Assembly: GCF_018138385.1 (NCBI RefSeq)
Contig: NZ_JAGSIE010000002.1
Location: forward strand, 1 to 54,198
DNA length: 54,198 nucleotides
Direction of reading: 5' to 3'
Source: Allobacillus saliphilus
GTDB taxonomy: Bacteria > Bacillota > Bacilli > Bacillales > Alkalibacillaceae
A program made the translations under genes and the position numbers. The first letter of the stretch is position 1. The number at the start of each line of letters is the position of its first letter. This document shows, piece after piece, positions 28,201-36,757 of the stretch. The notes below the pieces were generated by a model that searched no databases, was not told the DNA's origin, and worked only from the letters and a program-made list of their open reading frames with translations.

Positions 28201-28452
28201 CCCACGCATGAATGTTGAAGGATTGCAGATTAATATTGAAGGCCCGCGGATGAATGTTGAAGGAATACAAATTAACATTGAAGCAATGCGAATGAACACT
28301 GAAGAACCACATATTACCACTGAAGGATCTCGAATGAACACTGAAGCTTCGTGAATTAACCCTGAAGAAACGCGGATTAACACTGAAGAACAACAAATGA
28401 ACACTGAAGATCCGCAAATTACCACTGAAGAACCACAAATCATTACTAAACG
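28201..28452 (+). repeat. Tandem array A, 21-bp period, GAAG family (12 units)
   Basis: Twelve consecutive units of exactly 21 bp, sharing the core ATKAAYRYTGAAG at the 3' end and a more variable 5' part often with CGCR or ACAA. The last unit (28432-28452) is degenerate, and a partial unit precedes 28201. Two sub-types alternate, AATGTTGAAG/AATATTGAAG in the left half and AACACTGAAG in the right half. It lies between the terminator at 28057 and the histidine kinase gene. Because 21 is divisible by three, the array is open in several frames, but it does not look like a gene. Same family as arrays at 36758 and 38083. Confidence 0.9.
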
Positions 28453-28549
28453 GTATTCTATCAATACAACTAGAGTGGTCTGGTATTATTGCTCGATGCA
28501 TAAAATGGGCTGGTTCGAAACTAATTGTATTGCGAAAGGATGTTGTTGC

Positions 28550-29434
28550 GTGAAAAACGAATCGCTTTCCAATAATGATAAGAGATCTGTGACTGATCCA
28601 ATAGTTGAATTGGGTGCTAATGATGAAAAGCTAATCGAGGAAAATCGTCAACTAACTTCGATGGTTCATGAGCTGCAATCAAGACTTGAAGCTCAACGTA
28701 CATACCGTGCGATGTTGGCGCATGAGATTGGTACACCGCTCACGTTAATTCAAGGGTATCTGCAGATGATCAAAGATGGGGCGATTCATCCAACGAATCA
28801 TCCGTATCATGAGCTAGCTCTTGAGAAAGTGAGAAATTTAAGCCGGCTGGTTGGGGAGCTGCAGGAATTATCGGTCATTGAAAAACAAGAGGCGGTTGTT
28901 CGGCTGGAACGCATGAATGTGGCTGATTGGCTAAGGCGGATCGAGCGGTTAGGTTCGTTTATGGTTGAGCAGTCGGGGCGGGTTTTTCACTGGAAAGTAT
29001 TCGGACGGCCGCACAATAACCGAGATGTTTATATGGATTTCTTTCGGATGGATCAAGTGTTTCAGAATCTATTGTTCAATGCGATTAAGTTTACCGATGA
29101 ACAAGACGGGTGCATTGAATTTCATGTCTACTGGAAAAGTTCGGAGCAGATCAAACTAGTCGTGAAAGATAATGGCGTGGGAATAGCAGCTGAAGATTTA
29201 CCCTATGTTTTTAAGCGATATTACCGAGGAACGGAAGGGTCTAGCGGCTCTACGGCTCATGGAGTAGGTCTTGGGTTGGCTATCGTTGAAGAAATTGTGA
29301 GAGCGCATGATGGAATTATTGCTGTTCAAAGTCATGAAGGTAAAGGTAGTTCATTCATCCTTAAAGTGCCATTAAAGGGACATTCAGACCTAGTAACCGG
29401 TCTAGGTAACAACGACTATATTAAAAAGAGATAA
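28550..29434 (+). CDS. Cytosolic sensor histidine kinase
   Basis: 294 residues with no membrane helix. A coiled-coil lead (about 25-52) is followed by the dimerisation/phosphoacceptor box AHEIGTPLT with His58, the N box FQNLLFNAIKF, the G1 box VKDNGVGI and G2 box GVGLGLAIVEEIV. GTG 28550 is chosen because AAAGGA lies nine bases upstream; the frame stays open leftwards into array A, but no ribosome binding site supports starts there. It probably pairs with the OmpR-type regulator at 36019, with the pilus genes between them. It has its own terminator, so it is transcribed apart from the pilus operon. The lack of a membrane part implies a cytoplasmic signal or a partner protein. Confidence 0.9.
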   Translation: MKNESLSNNDKRSVTDPIVELGANDEKLIEENRQLTSMVHELQSRLEAQRTYRAMLAHEIGTPLTLIQGYLQMIKDGAIHPTNHPYHELALEKVRNLSRLVGELQELSVIEKQEAVVRLERMNVADWLRRIERLGSFMVEQSGRVFHWKVFGRPHNNRDVYMDFFRMDQVFQNLLFNAIKFTDEQDGCIEFHVYWKSSEQIKLVVKDNGVGIAAEDLPYVFKRYYRGTEGSSGSTAHGVGLGLAIVEEIVRAHDGIIAVQSHEGKGSSFILKVPLKGHSDLVTGLGNNDYIKKR

Positions 29435-29485
29435 TTGTCGAACGTTTTTGGAATGAATAAAGATAAAATTTCATATCATTACATG

Positions 29486-29520
29486 AACCGTTTATAAGTT
29501 CGTAAATGGTTTTTTATTTT
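29486..29520 (+). terminator. Terminator after the histidine kinase gene
   Basis: AACCGTTTA (29486-29494) pairs with TAAATGGTT (29503-29511, one G-T pair), followed by TTTTATTTT. Confidence 0.8.
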
Positions 29521-29620
29521 GCCATTTTGTTCGAATCAGTACTTCATTCTATTGATTGCTTAGCTAAATGATTGGTTTTCGACATAATTATACTAATTAT
29601 TCGAAATATTTTTTCTTATC

Positions 29621-29661
29621 TTAACCTCGATTTAACCTTCGCATCTTAGGATGAATATAGT
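29621..29661 (+). promoter_or_regulatory. Pilus operon promoter with OmpR-type direct repeat
   Basis: TTAACC at 29621-29626 and again at 29632-29637, an 11-base period as in PhoP/OmpR-family boxes. The second copy overlaps the expected -35 position of a -10 TATAGT at 29656-29661 (18-base spacer). This is the classical activator layout. The leader to the pilin start is about 125 bases; the 29435-29793 gap also holds the kinase terminator and an orphan AAGGAGG at 29684-29690 without a start codon at proper distance. Confidence 0.5.
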
Positions 29662-29793
29662 GCTTTTATCACGGTTGTCTAAAAAGGAGGTTGCGCTCTT
29701 CAAATAATCCACATCGTTCATTCTCTTCTATTGTTTTTTCACCGAACGACCAAAACATAAAACATCAACAATTTAGTGAAAGGAGGAAAAGAG

Positions 29794-32760
29794 ATGCGCT
29801 ATATTAAAGGAATTTCGATTATGACGATCGTCGTGCTTATTTTTCATATCTTTGGCTTGAATGCTGGTTTGTTGGCGACTTCAGAGCAATCAACTTCAAA
29901 CGAAGTGTCTGTTGAATATGTTACTCATTCGGACGAGGATATTGAATGGAACCTAGTCGTTGACGTCACCAGTGAGTCTGAGGATGACGAAGTGAACGTT
30001 GCGATTGAATTTTCATCAGGATTAAGTCATGGATCAATCGACGGTACAAATTCAATTGATGTTGAAGAAACGGCAAATGGCTATCTGTTGAAGTCATCTA
30101 AATCGATTCAAGAAGAGTTCAAGCTTACAACCGTTAGAACAGATGACCTCGTTGATTCGTATCAACTAAAAGCGGTTGCTTCGTTTGACGGCCAGCAGAT
30201 TGAAGACTTTGACGAGAAGTCGCTACCGATGCCAGTTTTGACTCAATTAAATCAAACAGAATCGAACGAGCAAGCTGATGAGTCATCTTCTGAAATGACT
30301 TCTGATGAAGAGGATGCAGAAGAGCAAGTTGAATCCTCGGCAGATGACGAGGCTGAGACGGAAGAAGATACGGGTTCATCCGAGGAAGAATCGCATGCAG
30401 AGGATGGAGACGAGAAATCTGATGAAGAAGTGAATTCGGAAGATGAGTCATTGGAAGAGGGTTCTGCTGACGAAGAAGTTCATGATGAAAGTGAGCTAGA
30501 AGAATCTGAGGATGGCTCAACTGAAGAAGAAATCGAAGAAGATGTTGAAAAACAAGAAGAGTTAAATGAGCAGCCATCCGAAACGGATCAGGAAGAAGAT
30601 GCTTTGTCAGCTGAAGACGATGAGTCGAAAAAAGATGAAGCGGAAGATGAACTTCTAAAGAAGAAAAAGAATGAAAAGAGAGGAAAAAATCACCCTGCCT
30701 TCAGATCGACGAGTGTTCCAAATGCGTTGTCTGGACAATCGATGGGGGATGAGTGGCCTGAGCCTGGTTCATTGAAGCTATCGAAGGAAGCGAGCGACAC
30801 AGGCACTTATGCCGAATGGGAAATTGATTTATCTGTAGAAGGTAAAAATTTACGGAATAGCTCTGATATCGTTATCGTGTTTGACCGCTCTGGAAGTATG
30901 GCAGGTGGGCGATTAGCACAGGCGAAAGTAGCAGCAAAAGAGTTCGTGGATGAGCTATTAATTGCTGGTTCAACGACTCGAATAGCATTGGTAGAGTTTA
31001 GTACGCAAGGAACACTTTCAAAAGACTTTACGGACTACTCAGGAAAGCAGCAATTGAAAAATAAAATCAACGGAATTTCTGCAGGTGGAGGAACAAATAT
31101 TCAAGCAGGTTTGCATCAAGCGAAATTGCTATTGCAGGCGAGCAGTGCTGATAAAAAGACCGTTGTGTTACTGAGTGATGGGGAGCCAACATATAGTTTT
31201 AAAGCGAATTCGGCATCGAGTTACTCTTGGCCAGGTCAGAAATATAACTTTATTTTATCAAACTTTGATTATACCAGTCAGCTAGGATCAGGAAGTTCAT
31301 ATGACTTAGAAAGTTGTTGGTTTTTTGGATGCTATCCAACAGATTATAGCGTAGACGGCTACACAGTAAGCACAAACGGTGTCCCAACAATTTCTGAAGC
31401 GGCTCATTTAATGAACAGCGGAATCGACATGTATTCCATTGGTTTGTCTGTCGGAAACAATAATGATGCTAATTACGTCCTGCAAAACAGCCAAAACAAA
31501 GGTTATTTCTCAGGAGGTACGGATGACTTATCGCCGATTTTTAGTGAGATAGCGGCACAACTAGCTTTCGCAGCTACAAACGCGGTGGTCACTGATCCAC
31601 TGGGCGATATGTTTGATTTAGCTGAAACGGGAGCCTATCAAGGAAATCATTACGTCGTTTCCCACGGTAGTATCAACTGGGATTCTTCGACTGAGACATT
31701 CACGTGGAATATCGGAAATATTAAAGAAAATGAAACATATACTTTGACGTATCGTGTGAAAATCGACTGGAGCAAAAACCCTGAAGGCAACGTGGATTAT
31801 CTGACAAATGGTGTGACACCGTTGGATTATACCGATCCGACTGGCTCGCAAAGTCAGAAGTTATTCCAAGTACCCGAAGTTTCGATTGATGCAGGTATGA
31901 TTGACGTTTACGGTTATCGCGTCAATGTGAATGGTGATCCAATCGACGCCAATGGAAATGTTGTCGCAAAGCATCAAGCTGAGTTGTTTTACTATGATAT
32001 TCACGGTATGAATTTACCATTTGGTCAAATTCAAAACGTCGTACCGGATACTGTTAGTGATTATACACTCCTTGTAGGTGATAACCCGACTGCAATCACT
32101 CCGACTCCAAACGAACCCTATCATTCAGTTTGGTTTGGCTATGTGAAAACTTCTGAAATGATTGCGGGAGACGTGACGGTACGCCATGTTGACGAGAATG
32201 GTCAAGAATTAATGCCTGATGAAGTGCTTTCCGGTTTAATTGGTGAAACGTACTCATCTAGTGAAGCACAAATTGAGGGGTATGAATTCAGTCATATGGA
32301 TGGATCAAGTGCTCCTGCATCTGGTGAATTTATGGCTGATGAACAAACGGTCATCTATGTGTATACGAAAAAACTCGGCAGTATAACGATCACGAAAGTG
32401 GATGAGTCAGGTGAACCACTTGCAGGGGCGGTATTTGAACTTTCCGGTCCGAACGGATTTTCCGCAACAGGAACTTCGGATGAAAACGGCTTAATTGTTT
32501 TTGATGAATTAGATTGGGCTGAATACACTCTATCCGAAACGAAAGCACCAGAAGGTTATCGACTGCTTGAAGGTGAACGAACCATCTCCATTTCAAGTGA
32601 TCAACTGCACGTAAATGAAACAATCGAAAACACGTTACAAGACTGGGAGATTCCGAAAACAGGAGGAATTGGAACAATAGGATTTTACGGTGTCGGAGCA
32701 ATCCTCATGGCAACCGCGTTGTTCCTTTTGTGGAGAAGACGAAAAGAAAACAATGAATAG
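29794..32760 (+). CDS. LPXTG-type pilus tip adhesin with VWA domain (IPKTG sorting signal)
   Basis: 988 residues, exported and sortase-linked. Order: signal peptide (about 1-30), N-terminal domain, a very acidic Glu/Ser/Asp-rich linker (about 155-285), a short Lys-rich patch, a VWA domain (about 355-570) with complete MIDAS motif DRSGS (364-368), Thr434 and Asp462, then a beta domain, a MucBP-like repeat (VTVRHVDENGQEL), a SpaA/Cna-B domain (ITITKVDESGEPLAGAVFEL, with E-box SETKAPEGY) and the C-terminal IPKTG, membrane helix and RRRKENNE tail. ATG 29794 follows AAAGGAGG. First gene of the operon; equivalent to tip pilins such as RrgA or BcpB. A Cys pair in the VWA loop (LESCWFFGCYP) may form a disulfide. 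Confidence 0.92.
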   Translation: MRYIKGISIMTIVVLIFHIFGLNAGLLATSEQSTSNEVSVEYVTHSDEDIEWNLVVDVTSESEDDEVNVAIEFSSGLSHGSIDGTNSIDVEETANGYLLKSSKSIQEEFKLTTVRTDDLVDSYQLKAVASFDGQQIEDFDEKSLPMPVLTQLNQTESNEQADESSSEMTSDEEDAEEQVESSADDEAETEEDTGSSEEESHAEDGDEKSDEEVNSEDESLEEGSADEEVHDESELEESEDGSTEEEIEEDVEKQEELNEQPSETDQEEDALSAEDDESKKDEAEDELLKKKKNEKRGKNHPAFRSTSVPNALSGQSMGDEWPEPGSLKLSKEASDTGTYAEWEIDLSVEGKNLRNSSDIVIVFDRSGSMAGGRLAQAKVAAKEFVDELLIAGSTTRIALVEFSTQGTLSKDFTDYSGKQQLKNKINGISAGGGTNIQAGLHQAKLLLQASSADKKTVVLLSDGEPTYSFKANSASSYSWPGQKYNFILSNFDYTSQLGSGSSYDLESCWFFGCYPTDYSVDGYTVSTNGVPTISEAAHLMNSGIDMYSIGLSVGNNNDANYVLQNSQNKGYFSGGTDDLSPIFSEIAAQLAFAATNAVVTDPLGDMFDLAETGAYQGNHYVVSHGSINWDSSTETFTWNIGNIKENETYTLTYRVKIDWSKNPEGNVDYLTNGVTPLDYTDPTGSQSQKLFQVPEVSIDAGMIDVYGYRVNVNGDPIDANGNVVAKHQAELFYYDIHGMNLPFGQIQNVVPDTVSDYTLLVGDNPTAITPTPNEPYHSVWFGYVKTSEMIAGDVTVRHVDENGQELMPDEVLSGLIGETYSSSEAQIEGYEFSHMDGSSAPASGEFMADEQTVIYVYTKKLGSITITKVDESGEPLAGAVFELSGPNGFSATGTSDENGLIVFDELDWAEYTLSETKAPEGYRLLEGERTISISSDQLHVNETIENTLQDWEIPKTGGIGTIGFYGVGAILMATALFLLWRRRKENNE

Positions 32761-32773
32761 GGGAGGAATTTGA

Positions 32774-34357
32774 ATGAAAAAATTAGCCACAACGTTAATC
32801 GCTTTGTTAATTTTTAGTTTGTTATTGCCTTTGAGCGTTGCGGGTGTAGAAAACCCGTACTCACCTTCGTATGGTTCGTTGTTTATTCATAAATATGAAC
32901 AAGAACCTGGAGCAGCACAAGGGGATGCTGATGGACGAGATTTAACCGAACCAGTTGATGGCATACCACTCGAAGGTGTGACGTATCAAATTATCCAGAC
33001 GCACGAATACAACAAAGAATTTGATACTTGGACAGAAGTTACAGATGGATTTACGTCGACGAAAGTGACTGGTCCGGATGGAATAACAGGTTGGATGGAG
33101 ATTCCACTAGGTAGATATAAAGTTCAAGAAATTGACGGACCAGACCACGTCAATTTAAACACCCAAGAATTTTTCGTAGATATTCCAATGACTGTTCAAG
33201 ACGGAAGCGAATCATTCTACCACGTAAATATTTATCCGAAAAACGAAACAATCCGAAATGACGTTGAGTTGACGAAGAAGGATGGTAGTAATAATCTCTT
33301 GGGACTTCCAGGTGTTATATTTGAGCTTTATGGTGATGATGATGAGTTGTTTGAAGGTACGGAAACTTTCACAACAGACCAAGATGGGAAAATACTCATA
33401 AAAAACTTACCTTATGGTAATTATTATTTCAAAGAGACACAGACACTTGATGGTTACGTGCTTGGCGACCAGCGAATCGAATTTTCTGTAGAAGATAGTG
33501 ATTCAGAAATCAAGGTAGAAGCGGTAAACTATCGTGAGCCAGACATTAAAAAAGACGTTAATGTTGATGCCAGCAACCGTGGAGAAGAAGTCACGTACTC
33601 AATTACGATTGATGTACCAGGCGACATGTTTGAGTATACGAACTTTACAGTAACCGATGTTCTAGATGATGACTTAAGCTATGTCGACGGTAGCTGGAGT
33701 GTCACTGGTGTAGATAGTACAGCGTTCACGTTTGGTCAAAACGGTCAAACGTTGACGTGGGATGTTTACGACTTTTCGGCATTCCAATCGGTTAACCAGG
33801 TGGTTATCGAGTTTGATGTTTTGATTTCAGAAGAGGCAACAGCGAATGATCCAATTTCAAACGAAGCATCTGTGAACTACACGAACAAACACGATCAATC
33901 TGGTGATAAAACGACTGATCCGGTAGAAATTTTGCCGACTGCAGGTACGTTACTTGTCATTAAACAAGATGGAGATAATCAAGCATTACTTCAAGGTGCT
34001 GAATTTAAAGTCGTTAACACGGACACAGAAGAAGTATTTACCGGCACAACAGATGAAAACGGTGAAATTGATTTCGGTGAACTCGACTACGGCGATTATG
34101 AGTTAATCGAAACAAAAGCTCCGATGTACGATGACGATGGTGTTATGAAGCCTTACAACAAATTAAACAATCCAATCAGCTTCACAGTTAATGCGGATAA
34201 TAGCGATCATATCATCGCAGTAGATAACTTCAAATCCGGATGGGAATTACCGAAAACGGGTGGAATTGGTACATCACTCTTCACACTCATTGGTGCATTA
34301 CTGATGGGGACGGCGTTCGTATTGTATATCCGTCACCGCAGAAATGAAACGGCTTAA
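32774..34357 (+). CDS. Major (backbone) pilin with YPKN pilin motif and LPKTG
   Basis: 527 residues: signal peptide (1-23), an N-terminal domain ending in the pilin motif YHVNIYPKNE, where Lys156 would accept the isopeptide bond to the next subunit, then SpaA/Cna-B domains (about 165-255 and 390-490) with E-box sequences (YFKETQ, YELIETKAP) that form internal isopeptide bonds, and a middle domain with isopeptide-type strand patterns (260-380). C-terminal LPKTG, membrane helix and RHRRNETA tail. Gap of 13 bases to the tip gene, GGGGAGG ribosome binding site. Belongs to the SpaH/BcpA-like major pilins. Confidence 0.94.
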   Translation: MKKLATTLIALLIFSLLLPLSVAGVENPYSPSYGSLFIHKYEQEPGAAQGDADGRDLTEPVDGIPLEGVTYQIIQTHEYNKEFDTWTEVTDGFTSTKVTGPDGITGWMEIPLGRYKVQEIDGPDHVNLNTQEFFVDIPMTVQDGSESFYHVNIYPKNETIRNDVELTKKDGSNNLLGLPGVIFELYGDDDELFEGTETFTTDQDGKILIKNLPYGNYYFKETQTLDGYVLGDQRIEFSVEDSDSEIKVEAVNYREPDIKKDVNVDASNRGEEVTYSITIDVPGDMFEYTNFTVTDVLDDDLSYVDGSWSVTGVDSTAFTFGQNGQTLTWDVYDFSAFQSVNQVVIEFDVLISEEATANDPISNEASVNYTNKHDQSGDKTTDPVEILPTAGTLLVIKQDGDNQALLQGAEFKVVNTDTEEVFTGTTDENGEIDFGELDYGDYELIETKAPMYDDDGVMKPYNKLNNPISFTVNADNSDHIIAVDNFKSGWELPKTGGIGTSLFTLIGALLMGTAFVLYIRHRRNETA

Positions 34358-34372
34358 ATTTTGATGGGAAGT

Positions 34373-34401
34373 TAAGAAGGGGACGATTCGTCTCCTTCTT
34401 A
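34373..34401 (+). promoter_or_regulatory. Intercistronic hairpin between pilin and sortase genes
   Basis: TAAGAAGGGGACG pairs with CGTCTCCTTCTTA (one G-T pair) around a three-base loop. There is no T-run behind it, so it probably stabilises the pilin mRNA end or reduces read-through, giving more pilin than sortase. Confidence 0.6.
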
Positions 34402-34433
34402 CCCTTCATCTTGATAGGGGAAAGGTGAGTGGT

Positions 34434-35282
34434 ATGTTACGAAAAATTATCGTGGCAGCGGTATTTGTCGTCGGACTTAGCATCTTTTTTTATCCAATTG
34501 TTAGTGATTGGTTTAATACACAGGAGCATCACTCATCGATTACCAAGCATAATGAAGCGTGGAAAAACATGTCCGATAAGAAAAAAGAACAGGAAAGACA
34601 GAAGGCTGAAGAGTATAATGCGGCGCTCCAAAATCAGCCCGTATCGATTGAAGATCCGTTTGCTGAAGAAGTAAGTGGCGAAGTTGAAGAAAATCAGCAT
34701 TATTTGAATGTGTTAGATATTGGGGAGGCGATGGGAAGTATTGAAATTCCCTCGATTGATGTACGCATCCCGATTTATCATGGCGTGAGTGAGGATGTGT
34801 TAAGTCAAGGAATTGGCCATATGCCGAATTCGTCCTTGCCAGTTGGTGGGAAAGGCAATCATGCGGCATTAACAGGACATCGTGGGTTACCCAGTTCGAA
34901 GCTTTTTAGGAATTTAGATGAAATAAAAGTAAAAGATAGGTTTCAAATCCATACTTTAGGGGAAACGTTAACGTATGAAGTGGATGATATCCAAATTGTC
35001 CTGCCGACAGAAACGAGTTGGCTCGAATTCAATCCTACCGAAGACCTCGTTACGTTGATTACTTGTGAACCGTACATGATCAACACACACCGCCTTCTTG
35101 TACGAGGTAAACGTATCCCTACTGAAGAAACAAAAGAAGCAGCTGCACTTGTCACTCCAGACGGACCGATGATCGAAGCAGAGAAACCAATGTATCTACT
35201 ATGGATCGCTTTGTTAATTTTATTGATGTCGATACTAACGTATTGGTATATTCGACGTCGAAAAAGGTGGAAAAGACGATGA
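34434..35282 (+). CDS. srtC: Class C (pilin-polymerising) sortase
   Basis: Membrane transpeptidase that links pilins through Lys side chains. 282 residues: N-terminal membrane helix (about 5-24), lid motif with Asp74-Pro-Phe, catalytic His149 in TGHRG, Cys211 in TLITCEP, Arg220 in THRLLVRG, and a C-terminal membrane helix (about 254-275), the typical two-helix class C layout. ATG 34434 is taken with AAAGGTGAG upstream; GTG 34425 is a possible alternative. Ends in an ATGA overlap with the second sortase. Confidence 0.93.
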   Translation: MLRKIIVAAVFVVGLSIFFYPIVSDWFNTQEHHSSITKHNEAWKNMSDKKKEQERQKAEEYNAALQNQPVSIEDPFAEEVSGEVEENQHYLNVLDIGEAMGSIEIPSIDVRIPIYHGVSEDVLSQGIGHMPNSSLPVGGKGNHAALTGHRGLPSSKLFRNLDEIKVKDRFQIHTLGETLTYEVDDIQIVLPTETSWLEFNPTEDLVTLITCEPYMINTHRLLVRGKRIPTEETKEAAALVTPDGPMIEAEKPMYLLWIALLILLMSILTYWYIRRRKRWKRR

Positions 35283-36001
35283 ACAAGAAAAAAGGATTCA
35301 TTGTCATCCTGTTCGCGGTTGGAGTAATTGTCGTTATCTATCCTCACGTTGCACAATTCATTAATAATCAAATTCAACATACCTATGTAGATCATTTTCA
35401 TGCTGAAGCGGAAACCATTCCAGCAACGCTCAAACTGGAGAAAATAAAAGAAGCACGTGAATGCAATACAGCGATTTTTCGCAATGACGATGGGCTTAGT
35501 GATCCGTTTACAGAAGGATATAATCCACTTGAGAACACGAAATGCAGTCAGGTGTTAAAGGAGGGAAGCTTAACCGCTGACACTAAAGGAAACACGACCA
35601 ACATTGATACATTCGCAACGCTTGAAATCCCAAAACTTGGCTTACATATTCCGATTCTTCTAGGAGCGAGTGATTACGCATTATCTCAAGGAATCGGCCA
35701 AGTCGAAGGCTCATCTTTACCTGTTGGTGGACCGAATACACATACCGTACTGGCAGGCCACCGCGGGATGGGCACAAAGGAAATGTTTCGAAACTTAGAC
35801 GAGCTGCAACCTGGAGATGTTTTTTATATTCATACGCTGGATGAACGACTAGTCTATAAAGTTGAAGGATCTGCTGTTATTTTGCCTCATGAAACAGACT
35901 CTTTACGAGTGAAGGAAGGAAAAGATTTAGCTACGTTGTTAACTTGTCATCCATACCGTTCCAATACTCACCGGTTAGTCGTCTATGGTGTTAGACGATA
36001 A
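35279..36001 (+). CDS. Second sortase of the pilus operon, lid-containing, without C-terminal helix
   Basis: 240 residues: N-terminal membrane helix (about 5-25), Asp75-Pro-Phe lid motif, His161 in AGHRG, Cys223 in TLLTCHP and Arg232 in THRLVVYG. Unlike the first sortase it stops right after the catalytic arginine strand and lacks the C-terminal membrane helix. Two cysteines (about residues 63 and 88, in ECNTA and KCSQV) lie either side of the lid and could form a disulfide clamping it. Start ATG overlaps the preceding stop by four bases, with GGTGG upstream. It may attach the tip protein or anchor the pilus. Confidence 0.9.
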   Translation: MNKKKGFIVILFAVGVIVVIYPHVAQFINNQIQHTYVDHFHAEAETIPATLKLEKIKEARECNTAIFRNDDGLSDPFTEGYNPLENTKCSQVLKEGSLTADTKGNTTNIDTFATLEIPKLGLHIPILLGASDYALSQGIGQVEGSSLPVGGPNTHTVLAGHRGMGTKEMFRNLDELQPGDVFYIHTLDERLVYKVEGSAVILPHETDSLRVKEGKDLATLLTCHPYRSNTHRLVVYGVRR

Positions 36002-36018
36002 TAAAGGAGGAGAAGACG

Positions 36019-36726
36019 ATCGGAAAACATAAGGTGTTGATTGTTGAAGATGACCGTGATATCCGTGAGATGACCGCACTTTATTTGAAGCAGAAAGGCT
36101 TTACTGTTTTTACTGCTGAAAACGGTGATAAAGCGCTGGAAATCATTTCGCACACCATCCCGCAACTCATCTTATTGGATATTGAAATGCCTGGTCGAGA
36201 TGGTTTCGAAGTTTGTCAGGAAATTCGTAAGCAATTAATTGTCCCGATTATTTTTATTAGCGTACGCAAACAAATGGTTGATAAGCTCACCAGTTTTGAA
36301 CTTGGCGCAGATGACTATTTGACAAAGCCATTTGACTTCGACGAATTAGAAGCAAGAATTCGGGCAAATATTAGACGCTACCATGTCAACCTTGCGAAAG
36401 GTGCAAAACGATTAAAATACGGCGACCTGGAGATTCATATCGACAATAAATTATGCTATTTGAATGGTGAACTAATTCCGCTGACAGCGAAAGAAATGAA
36501 ACTACTCATTCAGCTAGCTCAATACCCAAAACGGATCTGGAGCCATGATCAACTCTATGACGACATATGGAGCATGGACGCCACTGGAAACATCCAAACT
36601 GTCAAAGTTCATATACGAAACTTACGGAAAAAACTCGAAAAGTCGAACGACGTCAAATACATCCACACCATCAGAGGCTTTGGCTATTCCTTTTCAATGG
36701 AAAAGAACGATCGTGCGAGTAGGTAG
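36019..36726 (+). CDS. OmpR/PhoB-family response regulator, possible ATC start
   Basis: Receiver domain with acidic pocket EDD (10-12), phosphoacceptor Asp54 in LLDIEMPG, Thr/Ser switch and Lys in LTKPFDFDEL, followed by a C-terminal winged-helix DNA-binding domain (about 135-230, TAKEMKLL, VKVHIRNLRKKLE, IRGFGYSF). The strong ribosome binding site AAAGGAGG (36003-36010) is eight bases before ATC at 36019; reading from there gives IGKHKVLIVEDD, the complete first strand. The first conventional codon, GTG 36034, is 23 bases from that site. Last gene of the pilus operon, 17 bases after the sortase; likely partner of the upstream kinase and probable regulator of its own operon. Confidence 0.88.
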   Translation: MGKHKVLIVEDDRDIREMTALYLKQKGFTVFTAENGDKALEIISHTIPQLILLDIEMPGRDGFEVCQEIRKQLIVPIIFISVRKQMVDKLTSFELGADDYLTKPFDFDELEARIRANIRRYHVNLAKGAKRLKYGDLEIHIDNKLCYLNGELIPLTAKEMKLLIQLAQYPKRIWSHDQLYDDIWSMDATGNIQTVKVHIRNLRKKLEKSNDVKYIHTIRGFGYSFSMEKNDRASR

Positions 36727-36754
36727 GCACTGACTTAGGTTGGTGCCTTTTTTG
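36725..36754 (+). terminator. Terminator of the pilus operon
   Basis: AGGCAC (36725-36730) pairs with GTGCCT (36743-36748), followed by TTTTTGT. The regulator stop codon overlaps the left arm. Confidence 0.8.
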
Positions 36755-36757
36755 TGG

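Noticed and set aside
28201-28452. CRISPR array
   Set aside because: Units are 21-bp tandem repeats with no conserved-repeat/unique-spacer alternation and no cas genes in the window.
28100-28501. Long minus-strand frame (133 codons) with repeated FSVN/FNIN residues
   Set aside because: It is produced by array A: a 21-bp period keeps frames open. No ribosome binding site, and conserved bases do not follow codon positions.
28397-28549. Extension of the histidine kinase N-terminus into array A
   Set aside because: The frame is open, but the residues come from the repeats and there is no ribosome binding site; AAAGGA before GTG 28550 is better.
29681-29760. Short leader peptide after AAAAAGGAGG upstream of the pilus tip gene
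   Set aside because: The only start codon (TTG 29691) directly abuts the ribosome binding site, with no spacer; nothing at a suitable distance.
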